Of a stretch of DNA of 5,673 bases, positions 1 to 5,303 are shown one piece after another. A program made the translations under genes and the position numbers. The DNA is from an uncultured Streptococcus sp. (GTDB lineage Bacteria > Bacillota > Bacilli > Lactobacillales > Streptococcaceae), in the NCBI GenBank assembly GCA_916048145.1, contig CAJZGT010000085.1, forward strand, positions 1 to 5,673. The letters are read 5' to 3'. Each line of letters opens with the position of its first letter. Positions within the stretch are counted from its first letter, which is position 1. The notes under the pieces are model-generated. The model had not been told where the DNA came from and did no database searches. It saw only the letters and a list, made by a program, of their open reading frames with translations.

Positions 1-54
1 GAGAGCATCTGCCTTACAAGCAGAGGGTCAGCGGTTCGATCCCGTTAACTCCCA
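1..54 (+). tRNA. tRNA-Val(UAC), 5'-truncated by window edge
   Basis: The 3' two thirds of a valine tRNA are present. The window begins at the D arm (GAGC at 3-6). The anticodon stem TCTGC/GCAGA (8-12/20-24) encloses a 7-nt loop with anticodon TAC at 15-17. The T arm is AGCGG-TTCGATC-CCGTT, followed by the 3' acceptor strand AACTCCC (47-53) and discriminator A54. The CCA end is not encoded. The missing 5' acceptor strand should lie just upstream. It is the first visible member of a twelve-gene array. Confidence 0.95.
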
Positions 55-59
55 TTTAA

Positions 60-130
60 GCGGGTGTAGTTTAGTGGTAAAACTACAGCCTTCCAAGCTG
101 TTGTCGCGAGTTCGATTCTCGTCACCCGCT
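60..130 (+). tRNA. tRNA-Gly(UCC)
   Basis: A complete 71-nt cloverleaf. Acceptor GCGGGTG (60-66) pairs with CACCCGC (123-129), and the discriminator is T130. The anticodon stem ACAGC/GCTGT (85-89/97-101) presents TCC at 92-94, which reads GGA/GGG and, by wobble, other glycine codons. CCA is not encoded. It lies 5 nt after tRNA-Val and is followed by the longest spacer in the array. Confidence 0.97.
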
Positions 131-163
131 TTGAACTTTGTTCAATTACCAAGTTTTTAACTT

Positions 164-165
<2 letters not shown>
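131..165 (+). repeat. Two tandem palindromes in the tRNA-Gly/tRNA-Ile spacer
   Basis: The 33-nt spacer (131-163) consists almost entirely of two inverted repeats. The first is TTGAAC-TTT-GTTCAA (131-136, loop 137-139, 140-145), a perfect 6-bp stem. The second is CCAAGTT-TTT-AACTTGG (149-155, loop 156-158, 159-165), a perfect 7-bp stem whose last two bases are G1 and G2 of tRNA-Ile. Both have 3-nt TTT loops. The stems are AT-rich and without a following T-run, so they are not standard terminators. A role in processing the precursor transcript is possible but is inference. Confidence 0.6.
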
Positions 166-237
<72 letters not shown>

Positions 238-248
238 TTTATAAATAT

Positions 249-320
249 GGTCCGTTGGTCAAGGGGTTAAGACACCGCCTTTTCACGGCGGTAACACGGG
301 TTCGAATCCCGTACGGACTA
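249..320 (+). tRNA. tRNA-Glu(UUC)
   Basis: A complete 72-nt cloverleaf. Acceptor GGTCCGT (249-255) pairs with ACGGACT (313-319), with a G1-U72 wobble, and the discriminator is A320. The anticodon stem CCGCC/GGCGG (275-279/287-291) carries the loop TTTTCAC with anticodon TTC at 282-284. CCA is not encoded. It is separated from tRNA-Ser by only 4 nt. Confidence 0.97.
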
Positions 321-324
321 TTTT

Positions 325-414
325 GGAGGATTACCCAAGTCCGGCTGAAGGGAACGGTCTTGAAAACCGTCAGGCGTGTAAAAGCGTGCGTGGGTTCGAA
401 TCCCACATCCTCCT
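325..414 (+). tRNA. tRNA-Ser(UGA)
   Basis: A 90-nt class II tRNA with the long variable arm expected for serine. Acceptor GGAGGAT (325-331) pairs perfectly with ATCCTCC (407-413). The anticodon stem ACGGT/ACCGT (354-358/366-370) presents TGA at 361-363. The T arm is centred on GTGGG-TTCGAAT-CCCAC. The base in the discriminator position is T414, whereas G73 is commonest in bacterial serine tRNAs. CCA is not encoded. Confidence 0.97.
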
Positions 415-425
415 TTTTATATTAA

Positions 426-499
<74 letters not shown>

Positions 500-502
500 T
501 AA

Positions 503-575
503 GGCTCGGTAGCTCAGTTGGTAGAGCAATGGATTGAAGCTCCATGTGTCGGCGGTTCGATTCCGTCTCGCGCCA
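503..575 (+). tRNA. tRNA-Phe(GAA)
   Basis: A 73-nt cloverleaf starting 3 nt after fMet. The D stem GCTC/GAGC, anticodon stem ATGGA/TCCAT (529-533/541-545) and T arm GGCGG-TTCGATT-CCGTC are intact, and anticodon GAA lies at 536-538. The acceptor is irregular: GGCTCGG (503-509) against TCGCGCC (568-574) leaves T506·C571 (positions 4·69) mispaired and G509·T568 as a wobble. The anticodon loop TTGAAGC carries G37 rather than the A37 common in bacterial tRNA-Phe. It is probably functional, since every other helix is sound. CCA is not encoded. Confidence 0.93.
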
Positions 576-587
576 TTTATATATTTT

Positions 588-668
588 GGAAGGGTAGCGA
601 AGAGGCTAAACGCGGCGGACTGTAAATCCGCTCCTTCGGGTTCGGGGGTTCGAATCCCTCCCCTTCCA
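588..668 (+). tRNA. tRNA-Tyr(GUA)
   Basis: An 81-nt class II tRNA with a long variable arm (CTCC-TTCGG type hairpin, about 631-643), as expected for bacterial tyrosine tRNA. Acceptor GGAAGGG (588-594) pairs with CCCTTCC (661-667), and the discriminator is A668. The anticodon stem GCGGA/TCCGC (615-619/627-631) presents GTA at 622-624. CCA is not encoded. Confidence 0.97.
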
Positions 669-679
669 TTATTTTACTT

Positions 680-750
680 ACGGGCATAGTTTAAAGGTAG
701 AACTAAGGTCTCCAAAACCTTCAGTGTGGGTTCAATTCCTACTGCCCGTG
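680..750 (+). tRNA. tRNA-Trp(CCA)
   Basis: A 71-nt cloverleaf. Acceptor ACGGGCA (680-686) pairs with TGCCCGT (743-749), and the discriminator is G750, the expected tryptophan identity base. The anticodon stem AAGGT/ACCTT (705-709/717-721) presents CCA at 712-714. The 3' CCA is not encoded. Confidence 0.97.
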
Positions 751-763
751 TTAATAAAATTAT

Positions 764-837
764 GGCGGGTGTGGTGAAGTGGTTAACACACCAGATTGTG
801 GCTCTGGCATGCGTGGGTTCGATCCCCATCACTCGCC
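764..837 (+). tRNA. tRNA-His(GUG)
   Basis: A 74-nt tRNA counted with the extra 5' residue G-1 (764), which pairs opposite C73 (837), the signature recognised by histidyl-tRNA synthetase. Acceptor GCGGGTG (765-771) pairs with CACTCGC (830-836) with one G-T wobble. The anticodon stem CCAGA/TCTGG (791-795/803-807) presents GTG at 798-800 in the loop TTGTGGC. CCA is not encoded. Confidence 0.97.
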
Positions 838-850
838 TATTTTATATTAT

Positions 851-922
851 TGGGGTATAGCCAAGCGGTAAGGCAAGGGACTTTGACTCCCTCATGCGTT
901 GGTTCGAATCCAGCTACCCCAG
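851..922 (+). tRNA. tRNA-Gln(UUG)
   Basis: A 72-nt cloverleaf. Acceptor TGGGGTA (851-857) pairs with TACCCCA (915-921), and the discriminator is G922. The weak U1-A72 pair is typical of glutamine tRNAs. The anticodon stem AGGGA/TCCCT (876-880/888-892) presents TTG at 883-885. CCA is not encoded. Confidence 0.97.
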
Positions 923-931
923 TTACTATTT

Positions 932-1015
932 GCCGGCGTGGCGGAATTGGCAGACGCGCTGGACTCAAAATCCAGTGTCCGCAAGGACGTGCCGGTTCGA
1001 CCCCGGCCGCCGGTA
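932..1015 (+). tRNA. tRNA-Leu(CAA), last gene of the array
   Basis: An 84-nt class II tRNA. Acceptor GCCGGCG (932-938) pairs with CGCCGGT (1008-1014) with a G1-U72 wobble, and the discriminator is A1015. The anticodon stem CTGGA/TCCAG (959-963/971-975) presents CAA at 966-968, reading UUG. The variable arm is a GTCC-GCAA-GGAC hairpin. CCA is not encoded. A terminator follows 13 nt downstream. Confidence 0.97.
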
Positions 1016-1027
1016 TAGTATAGAGTC

Positions 1028-1057
1028 AAGGAACGTGGTATATCTTCGTTCCTTTTT
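1028..1057 (+). terminator. Rho-independent terminator of the tRNA array
   Basis: An 8-bp perfect stem, AAGGAACG (1028-1035) with CGTTCCTT (1047-1054), encloses an 11-nt loop and runs into TTTTT (1053-1057). It lies just after tRNA-Leu and before the promoter of the next gene, so it should end the tRNA precursor transcript. Confidence 0.85.
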
Positions 1058-1067
1058 ATATTATTTT

Positions 1068-1076
1068 TGGTATAAT
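1068..1076 (+). promoter_or_regulatory. Extended -10 promoter for the GCS2-type gene
   Basis: TGGTATAAT matches the extended -10 consensus TGnTATAAT exactly (TATAAT at 1071-1076). No good -35 exists at 16-18 nt spacing: that stretch is the 3' arm of the preceding terminator (around 1047-1054). Predicted transcription start is about 1083, giving a leader of about 40 nt before the ATG at 1122. This is a SigA-type housekeeping promoter by inference. Confidence 0.75.
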
Positions 1077-1121
1077 AATAGTTATTCAAATTTTATTTAG
1101 ATTATGAAAGTGTAGGGAAGT

Positions 1122-2399
1122 ATGTCTCGTTCTATCGATTTATTAAAACATCGGTATTTAAAAAATATTAAAGAAAATCCTGAATTGTATGTCGGGATTG
1201 AGCTGGAATATCCTGTTGTAAACTTAGAAGGGAATGCTACAGATATTGAAGTTATCAAGCACTTATTTCGATACCTAGTTTCTGGTTTTAATTTAACTGT
1301 AGAAAAGGTTGATCATTTTGGAAATCCTATTCAGTTAGTGGATCCAGTAAGTCAGGATTCTATTTTATTTGAAGTTTCCTATACTACAATTGAGTTTGCA
1401 TTTGCTAAGGCTGAAACGATACAAGAAGTTGAAGAACGTTTTAGTATTTATATGGAAGCAATCCAGAAGAAGTTAGCTGAATCAAATCATGCTATTGTTG
1501 GCTGTGGTATTCATCCCAACTGGGATAAAAATGAGAATTGTCCAGTGGCTTATCCACGCTATCAGATGTTGATGGACTATTTGAGTTTGAGTAGGAATGT
1601 GACTGAATCAGACTTACATCATTTCCCTGAATATGGTGCTTTTATCTGTGGGAGTCAGGTCCAGCTGGATGTTTCAAAGTCTAACTACTTACGGGTGATT
1701 AATGTTTTTACCCAAATTGAAGCGGCTAAGGCGTATTTATTTGCCAATTCTGAGTTTTCAGGTGAGGATTGGGATACGAAAATTGCAAGGGATATTTTCT
1801 GGGAAGAATCGATGCATGGTATCTATCCAGAAAATGTCGGGGTCAATGCTAGACTCTTTAAAGATGAGGATGATTTTTTTGATTATCTAGATCATTCTGC
1901 AATTTTTACTGCAGAACGTGATGGACAAACCTATTATTTTTATCCGATTCAGGCTAGGGACTATTTGGCTACATCTGAAATCCAAGCATATGCTCTTAAT
2001 GGGGATGAGATTCTTATTTACGCTCAAGAGAAGGATTTTGAAACTCATCGTAGTTATCAGTACCAAGACTTAACGACTCGCGGAACAGTTGAGTTTCGTA
2101 GTGTATGTACTCAGCCTCTAGATAGAACCTTCGCTTCAGCAGCTTTTCACTTAGGATTGTTGGTTAATTTAGATAAGTTAGAAGCTTATTTAGAAACAGC
2201 ACCTTTCTTTAAGGAATTTGGTCGTGATTACAAGTTTTTAAGACGACAATTTTCTAAGAAAAAGCTTACAGATGAGGAAGAAACTGCGATTATTGCATTT
2301 TCCAAAGACTTACTCCTGCTAGCTGAGGAAGGACTGGAGATGAGAAATAAGCAAGAAATCACCTATTTACAGCCTTTGAAAGAAGAATTGGGCCTATAA
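1122..2399 (+). CDS. Glutamate-cysteine ligase (GCS2)-family protein
   Basis: A 425-residue soluble protein resembling the plant/actinobacterial type of glutamate-cysteine ligase (GCS2 fold), ATP-dependent enzymes that join an amine to the gamma-carboxylate of glutamate. Visible family-like motifs are the early GIELE segment (residues 25-29, candidate metal-binding E27 and E29), an E-rich strand FEVSYTTIE (83-91), CGIHP (128-132), GSQVQLDV (177-184) and RGTVEFRS (320-327). Length fits the family and no signal peptide or membrane segment is seen. The ATG at 1122 follows AGGGAAG at 1114-1120, a modest Shine-Dalgarno; an upstream ATG at 1104 stops after three codons. It has its own promoter and a terminator after it, so it is probably monocistronic. 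No glutathione synthetase (ATP-grasp) gene or domain is present, so true glutathione synthesis is doubtful and the substrate is unknown. Family call firm, exact reaction uncertain. Confidence 0.85.
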   Translation: MSRSIDLLKHRYLKNIKENPELYVGIELEYPVVNLEGNATDIEVIKHLFRYLVSGFNLTVEKVDHFGNPIQLVDPVSQDSILFEVSYTTIEFAFAKAETIQEVEERFSIYMEAIQKKLAESNHAIVGCGIHPNWDKNENCPVAYPRYQMLMDYLSLSRNVTESDLHHFPEYGAFICGSQVQLDVSKSNYLRVINVFTQIEAAKAYLFANSEFSGEDWDTKIARDIFWEESMHGIYPENVGVNARLFKDEDDFFDYLDHSAIFTAERDGQTYYFYPIQARDYLATSEIQAYALNGDEILIYAQEKDFETHRSYQYQDLTTRGTVEFRSVCTQPLDRTFASAAFHLGLLVNLDKLEAYLETAPFFKEFGRDYKFLRRQFSKKKLTDEEETAIIAFSKDLLLLAEEGLEMRNKQEITYLQPLKEELGL

Positions 2400-2400
2400 T

Positions 2401-2425
2401 TTCTCTTATAAAGGGAGAATTTTCT
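2401..2425 (+). terminator. Probable weak terminator after the GCS2-type gene
   Basis: A 7-bp stem, TTCTCTT (2401-2407) with GGGAGAA (2413-2419), has a 5-nt ATAAA loop and is followed by TTTTCT (2420-2425). It begins right after the stop codon. Two G-U pairs and few G-C pairs make it weaker than the other two terminators here, so some read-through into thrC is possible. Confidence 0.55.
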
Positions 2426-2434
2426 GAAAAATCA

Positions 2435-2443
2435 TGATATAAT
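2435..2443 (+). promoter_or_regulatory. Extended -10 promoter for thrC
   Basis: TGATATAAT is an exact TGnTATAAT extended -10 (TATAAT at 2438-2443) with no recognisable -35 upstream, where the preceding hairpin sits. Predicted start is about 2450, leaving a leader of about 25 nt. That is too short for a T-box, riboswitch or attenuator, so threonine control, if any, would have to act at initiation or on the enzyme. Confidence 0.75.
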
Positions 2444-2474
2444 GGAAGAGACTATAAATAAAGGATAGAGAGTA

Positions 2475-3959
2475 ATGACATTAGTTTATCAATCAACGCG
2501 TGATGCCAATAATACAGTAACTGCTAGCCAAGCTATTTTGCAAGGTTTGGCGACGGACGGCGGTTTGTTTACACCGCTTACTTATCCAAAGATAGATTTG
2601 GACTTTGACAAATTGAAAGATGCTTCTTACCAGGAAGTTGCTAAGCTAGTTTTGTCAGCATTTTTAGATGACTTTACAGCTGAGGAGTTGGACTACTGTA
2701 TCAACAATGCCTACGATAGCAAATTTGATACTCCAGCTATCGCGCCATTAGTGAAATTAGACGGACAATATAACTTAGAGCTTTTCCATGGTTCAACGAT
2801 TGCCTTTAAGGATATGGCCTTGTCTATCTTGCCATACTTTATGACGACTGCTGCTAAGAAACATGGTTTGGAAAATAAGATTGTTATCTTGACAGCGACA
2901 TCTGGTGACACGGGGAAAGCTGCTATGGCAGGGTTTGCGGATGTGCCTGGAACTGAGATTATCGTCTTTTATCCAAAGGATGGTGTCAGCAAGGTTCAAG
3001 AGTTGCAAATGACTACTCAGACTGGTGATAATACTCATGTTATCGCTATTGATGGTAACTTTGATGATGCTCAAACAAATGTGAAGCATATGTTTAATGA
3101 TGTAGCCCTTCGTGAAAAGTTGGCTACCAATAAACTGCAATTTTCATCTGCCAACTCTATGAATATCGGTCGTTTGGTGCCACAGATTGTTTATTATGTT
3201 TATGCCTATGCTCAGTTGGTTAAGACTGGTGATATTGTGGCTGGTGATAAGGTCAACTTCACAGTACCAACAGGAAACTTTGGAAATATCTTGGCTGCCT
3301 TTTATGCTAAGCAAATTGGTCTACCAGTTGGCAAATTAATCTGTGCTTCAAATGACAACAATGTTTTGACAGACTTCTTCAAGACACATGTTTATGATAA
3401 GAAACGTGAGTTTAAGGTAACAACTAGCCCATCTATGGATATCTTGGTATCTTCAAACTTGGAGCGTCTCATTTTCCACCTTTTGGGTAATAATGCGGTT
3501 AAGACAGCTGAACTTATGAATGCCTTGAACACGCAAGGTCAATATGAGTTGACAGACTTTGATGCAGAGATTTTGGACCTCTTTGCAGCTGAATATGCGA
3601 CTGAGGAAGAAACAGCGGTAGAAATCAAGCGTGTTTATGAGTCGGATTCTTATATCGAGGATCCACATACGGCGGTCGCCTCGGTAGTTTACAAGAAATA
3701 TCAAGATGCTACTGGCGATGCGACTAAGACAGTGATTGCTTCAACAGCGAGTCCATACAAGTTCCCAGTGGTTGCAGTAGAAGCTGTAACTGGAAAATCA
3801 GGGCTTGGCGACTTTGAAGCCTTGGCTCAATTACATGAAATTTCAGGAGTGGCTGTGCCACCAGCAGTTGATGGCCTTGAAACAGCTCCTGTTCGTCATA
3901 AGACAACTGTTGCAGCAACAGACATGCAAGTAGCGGTTGAGGCTTATCTAGGACTTTAA
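2475..3959 (+). CDS. thrC: Threonine synthase
   Basis: A cytoplasmic PLP enzyme that converts O-phospho-L-homoserine and water to L-threonine and phosphate, the last step of threonine biosynthesis. The 494-residue length fits the long bacterial ThrC class. The N-terminal domain carries the typical YQSTRD start (5-10) and LATDGGLFTP (25-34). The PLP lysine is K112 in HGSTIAFKD (105-113). SGDTGKAA (143-150) and the phosphate-binding PTGNFGN (265-271) complete the fold-type II signature. A C-terminal region ends with a GLETAPVRHK segment. The ATG at 2475 is preceded by AAGGA (2461-2465) at 9-nt spacing. The hom and thrB partners are not in the window, so the pathway genes are split. It is flanked by its own promoter and a strong hairpin. 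Identification is secure. Confidence 0.97.
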   Translation: MTLVYQSTRDANNTVTASQAILQGLATDGGLFTPLTYPKIDLDFDKLKDASYQEVAKLVLSAFLDDFTAEELDYCINNAYDSKFDTPAIAPLVKLDGQYNLELFHGSTIAFKDMALSILPYFMTTAAKKHGLENKIVILTATSGDTGKAAMAGFADVPGTEIIVFYPKDGVSKVQELQMTTQTGDNTHVIAIDGNFDDAQTNVKHMFNDVALREKLATNKLQFSSANSMNIGRLVPQIVYYVYAYAQLVKTGDIVAGDKVNFTVPTGNFGNILAAFYAKQIGLPVGKLICASNDNNVLTDFFKTHVYDKKREFKVTTSPSMDILVSSNLERLIFHLLGNNAVKTAELMNALNTQGQYELTDFDAEILDLFAAEYATEEETAVEIKRVYESDSYIEDPHTAVASVVYKKYQDATGDATKTVIASTASPYKFPVVAVEAVTGKSGLGDFEALAQLHEISGVAVPPAVDGLETAPVRHKTTVAATDMQVAVEAYLGL

Positions 3960-3971
3960 GACAGAGGGAGT

Positions 3972-4004
3972 AAACTCGGTTGGGAAACCAACTGAGTTTC
4001 TTTT
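3972..4004 (+). terminator. Hairpin terminator after thrC
   Basis: AAACTCGGTTGG (3972-3983) pairs with CCAACTGAGTTT (3988-3999) in a 12-bp stem with one G-U pair and a GAAA tetraloop (3984-3987), a stable GNRA cap. The U-tract is interrupted (TTTCTTTT, 3997-4004). It is a terminator or partial terminator. It lies only 15 nt before the start of the exporter gene, so its efficiency may set how much thrC transcript continues into that gene. Confidence 0.85.
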
Positions 4005-4008
4005 CATC

Positions 4009-4014
4009 AGGAGG
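4009..4014 (+). promoter_or_regulatory. Consensus ribosome binding site for a TTG start
   Basis: AGGAGG at 4009-4014 is a perfect anti-16S match, 5 nt before the TTG at 4020. No in-frame ATG or GTG lies near it; the next in-frame ATG is codon 16, inside the first membrane helix. This site therefore fixes the TTG as the start of the exporter. Confidence 0.85.
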
Positions 4015-4019
4015 AAGGA

Positions 4020-5300
4020 TTGTTTAAGAAAAATAAAGACATTCTTAATATTGCCTTGCCAGCTATGGGCGAAAACTTTTTGCAGATGCTCATGGGGATG
4101 GTGGACAGTTATCTGGTAGCCCACTTGGGCTTGATAGCTATTTCGGGTGTATCAGTAGCTGGCAATATTATCACGATTTACCAGGCGATTTTCATCGCTC
4201 TGGGAGCTGCTATTTCCAGTGTTATTTCAAAAAGTTTGGGGCAGAAGGATCAATCTATGCTAGCCTATCATGTGACTGAGGCGTTGAAGATTACCCTACT
4301 ATTAAGTTTCCTTTTAGGATTTTTGTCCATCTTCGCTGGGAAAGAGATAATAGGACTTTTGGGGACGGAGAGAGATGTAGCTGAGAGTGGTGGACTGTAT
4401 CTATCTTTGGTAGGAGGATCGATTGTTCTCTTAGGTTTAATGACTAGTCTGGGAGCCTTGATTCGTGCAACGCATAATCCACGTTTGCCTCTCTATGTTA
4501 GTTTTTTATCCAATGCCTTGAATATTCTTTTTTCAAGTCTAGCTATTTTTGTTCTGGATATGGGGATAGCTGGTGTTGCTTGGGGGACAATTCTGTCTCG
4601 TTTGGTAGGTCTTGTGATTTTATGGTCGCAATTAAAGTTGCCTTTTGAGAAACCGACTTTTGGTTTAGATAAGGAACTATTGACCTTAGCGTTACCAGCA
4701 GCTGGAGAGCGGCTTATGATGCGGGCTGGAGATGTCGTGATCATTGCCTTGGTCGTTTCTTTTGGAACGGAGGCAGTGGCTGGGAATGCAGTCGGAGAAG
4801 TATTGACCCAGTTTAACTATATGCCTGCCTTTGGCGTGGCTACGGCAACGGTCATGCTGGTGGCTCGAGCGGTCGGAGAGGATAATTGGGAAAGAGTAGC
4901 TAGTTTGAGCAAGCGAACCTTTTGGCTTTCTCTGCTTCTCATGTTACCCTTGACGCTTAGTGTCTATGCCTTGGGCATACCACTGACTCATCTCTATACG
5001 AATGATTCTCTAGCGGTGGAGGCTAGTGTGCTAGTGACATTTTTTTCACTACTTGGTACTCCTATGACGATAGGAACAGTCATCTATACAGCAGTCTGGC
5101 AGGGTTTGGGCAATGCTCGTCTTCCCTTTTATGCGACAAGTATAGGAATGTGGTGTATCCGCATTGGAACAGGATATCTGATGGGGATTGTGCTTGGTTG
5201 GGGCTTGCCCGGTATTTGGGCCGGAACCCTTTTGGATAATGGTTTTCGTTGGTTATTTCTACGTTATCGTTACCAGCGTTATATGAGCTTGAAAGGATAG
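4020..5300 (+). CDS. MATE-family multidrug/cation antiporter
   Basis: A 426-residue polytopic inner-membrane protein of the MATE (NorM-like) family, which expels cationic drugs and metabolites in exchange for Na+ or H+. About 12 hydrophobic segments are visible, roughly at residues 8-30, 42-70, 88-108, 125-145, 160-180, 182-200, 218-245, 250-280, 300-322, 330-355, 365-390 and 392-412. The two-lobe pseudo-repeat is clear: LPAMGE at 13-18 and LPAAGE at 225-230 align without gaps through G37 and G249. D29 in helix 1 matches the conserved MATE acidic position. Translation starts at TTG 4020 behind a perfect AGGAGG. It is followed after 3 nt by a HAD hydrolase gene. It may be the equivalent of the pneumococcal Na+-coupled pump PdrM, from memory of that locus only. 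Substrate cannot be read from sequence. Confidence 0.93.
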   Translation: MFKKNKDILNIALPAMGENFLQMLMGMVDSYLVAHLGLIAISGVSVAGNIITIYQAIFIALGAAISSVISKSLGQKDQSMLAYHVTEALKITLLLSFLLGFLSIFAGKEIIGLLGTERDVAESGGLYLSLVGGSIVLLGLMTSLGALIRATHNPRLPLYVSFLSNALNILFSSLAIFVLDMGIAGVAWGTILSRLVGLVILWSQLKLPFEKPTFGLDKELLTLALPAAGERLMMRAGDVVIIALVVSFGTEAVAGNAVGEVLTQFNYMPAFGVATATVMLVARAVGEDNWERVASLSKRTFWLSLLLMLPLTLSVYALGIPLTHLYTNDSLAVEASVLVTFFSLLGTPMTIGTVIYTAVWQGLGNARLPFYATSIGMWCIRIGTGYLMGIVLGWGLPGIWAGTLLDNGFRWLFLRYRYQRYMSLKG

Positions 5301-5303
5301 GAA

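Noticed and set aside
1000..1030. tRNA-Leu 3' end as a phage or island attachment site
   Set aside because: No integrase, no duplicated 3' tRNA fragment and no foreign genes downstream; an ordinary terminator follows.
796..1100. Overlapping open frames on both strands (796-1023 +, 894-1100 +, 892-1089 -)
   Set aside because: They translate the His, Gln and Leu tRNAs and the terminator; three mutually overlapping frames over RNA genes with no ribosome sites are artefacts.
1104..1115. Three-codon leader frame ATG AAA GTG TAG before the GCS2-type gene
   Set aside because: Too short to show function, without a Shine-Dalgarno, and with no attenuator hairpin following; likely chance.
1016..1121. 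BOX or RUP repeats, or a competence (cin-box) promoter in the intergenic region
   Set aside because: No BOX or RUP ends and no TACGAATA-like element were seen; the sequence is explained by a terminator, an extended -10 and a weak ribosome site.
1702..1890. 62-codon frame inside the GCS2-type gene
   Set aside because: It lies in another frame within a well-supported gene with clear family motifs and has no ribosome site.
2400..2474. T-box, riboswitch or threonine leader peptide upstream of thrC
   Set aside because: Only 75 nt lie between the genes, with a predicted leader of about 25 nt; no T-box core, threonine-rich frame or antiterminator pairing is present.
2711..3918. Antisense open frames opposite thrC (four between 2711 and 3918)
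   Set aside because: They mirror thrC codon composition, lack ribosome sites or promoters, and show no recognisable protein features.
4493..4744. 83-codon antisense frame opposite the MATE gene
   Set aside because: Complement of a membrane-protein gene; no start signals or family resemblance.
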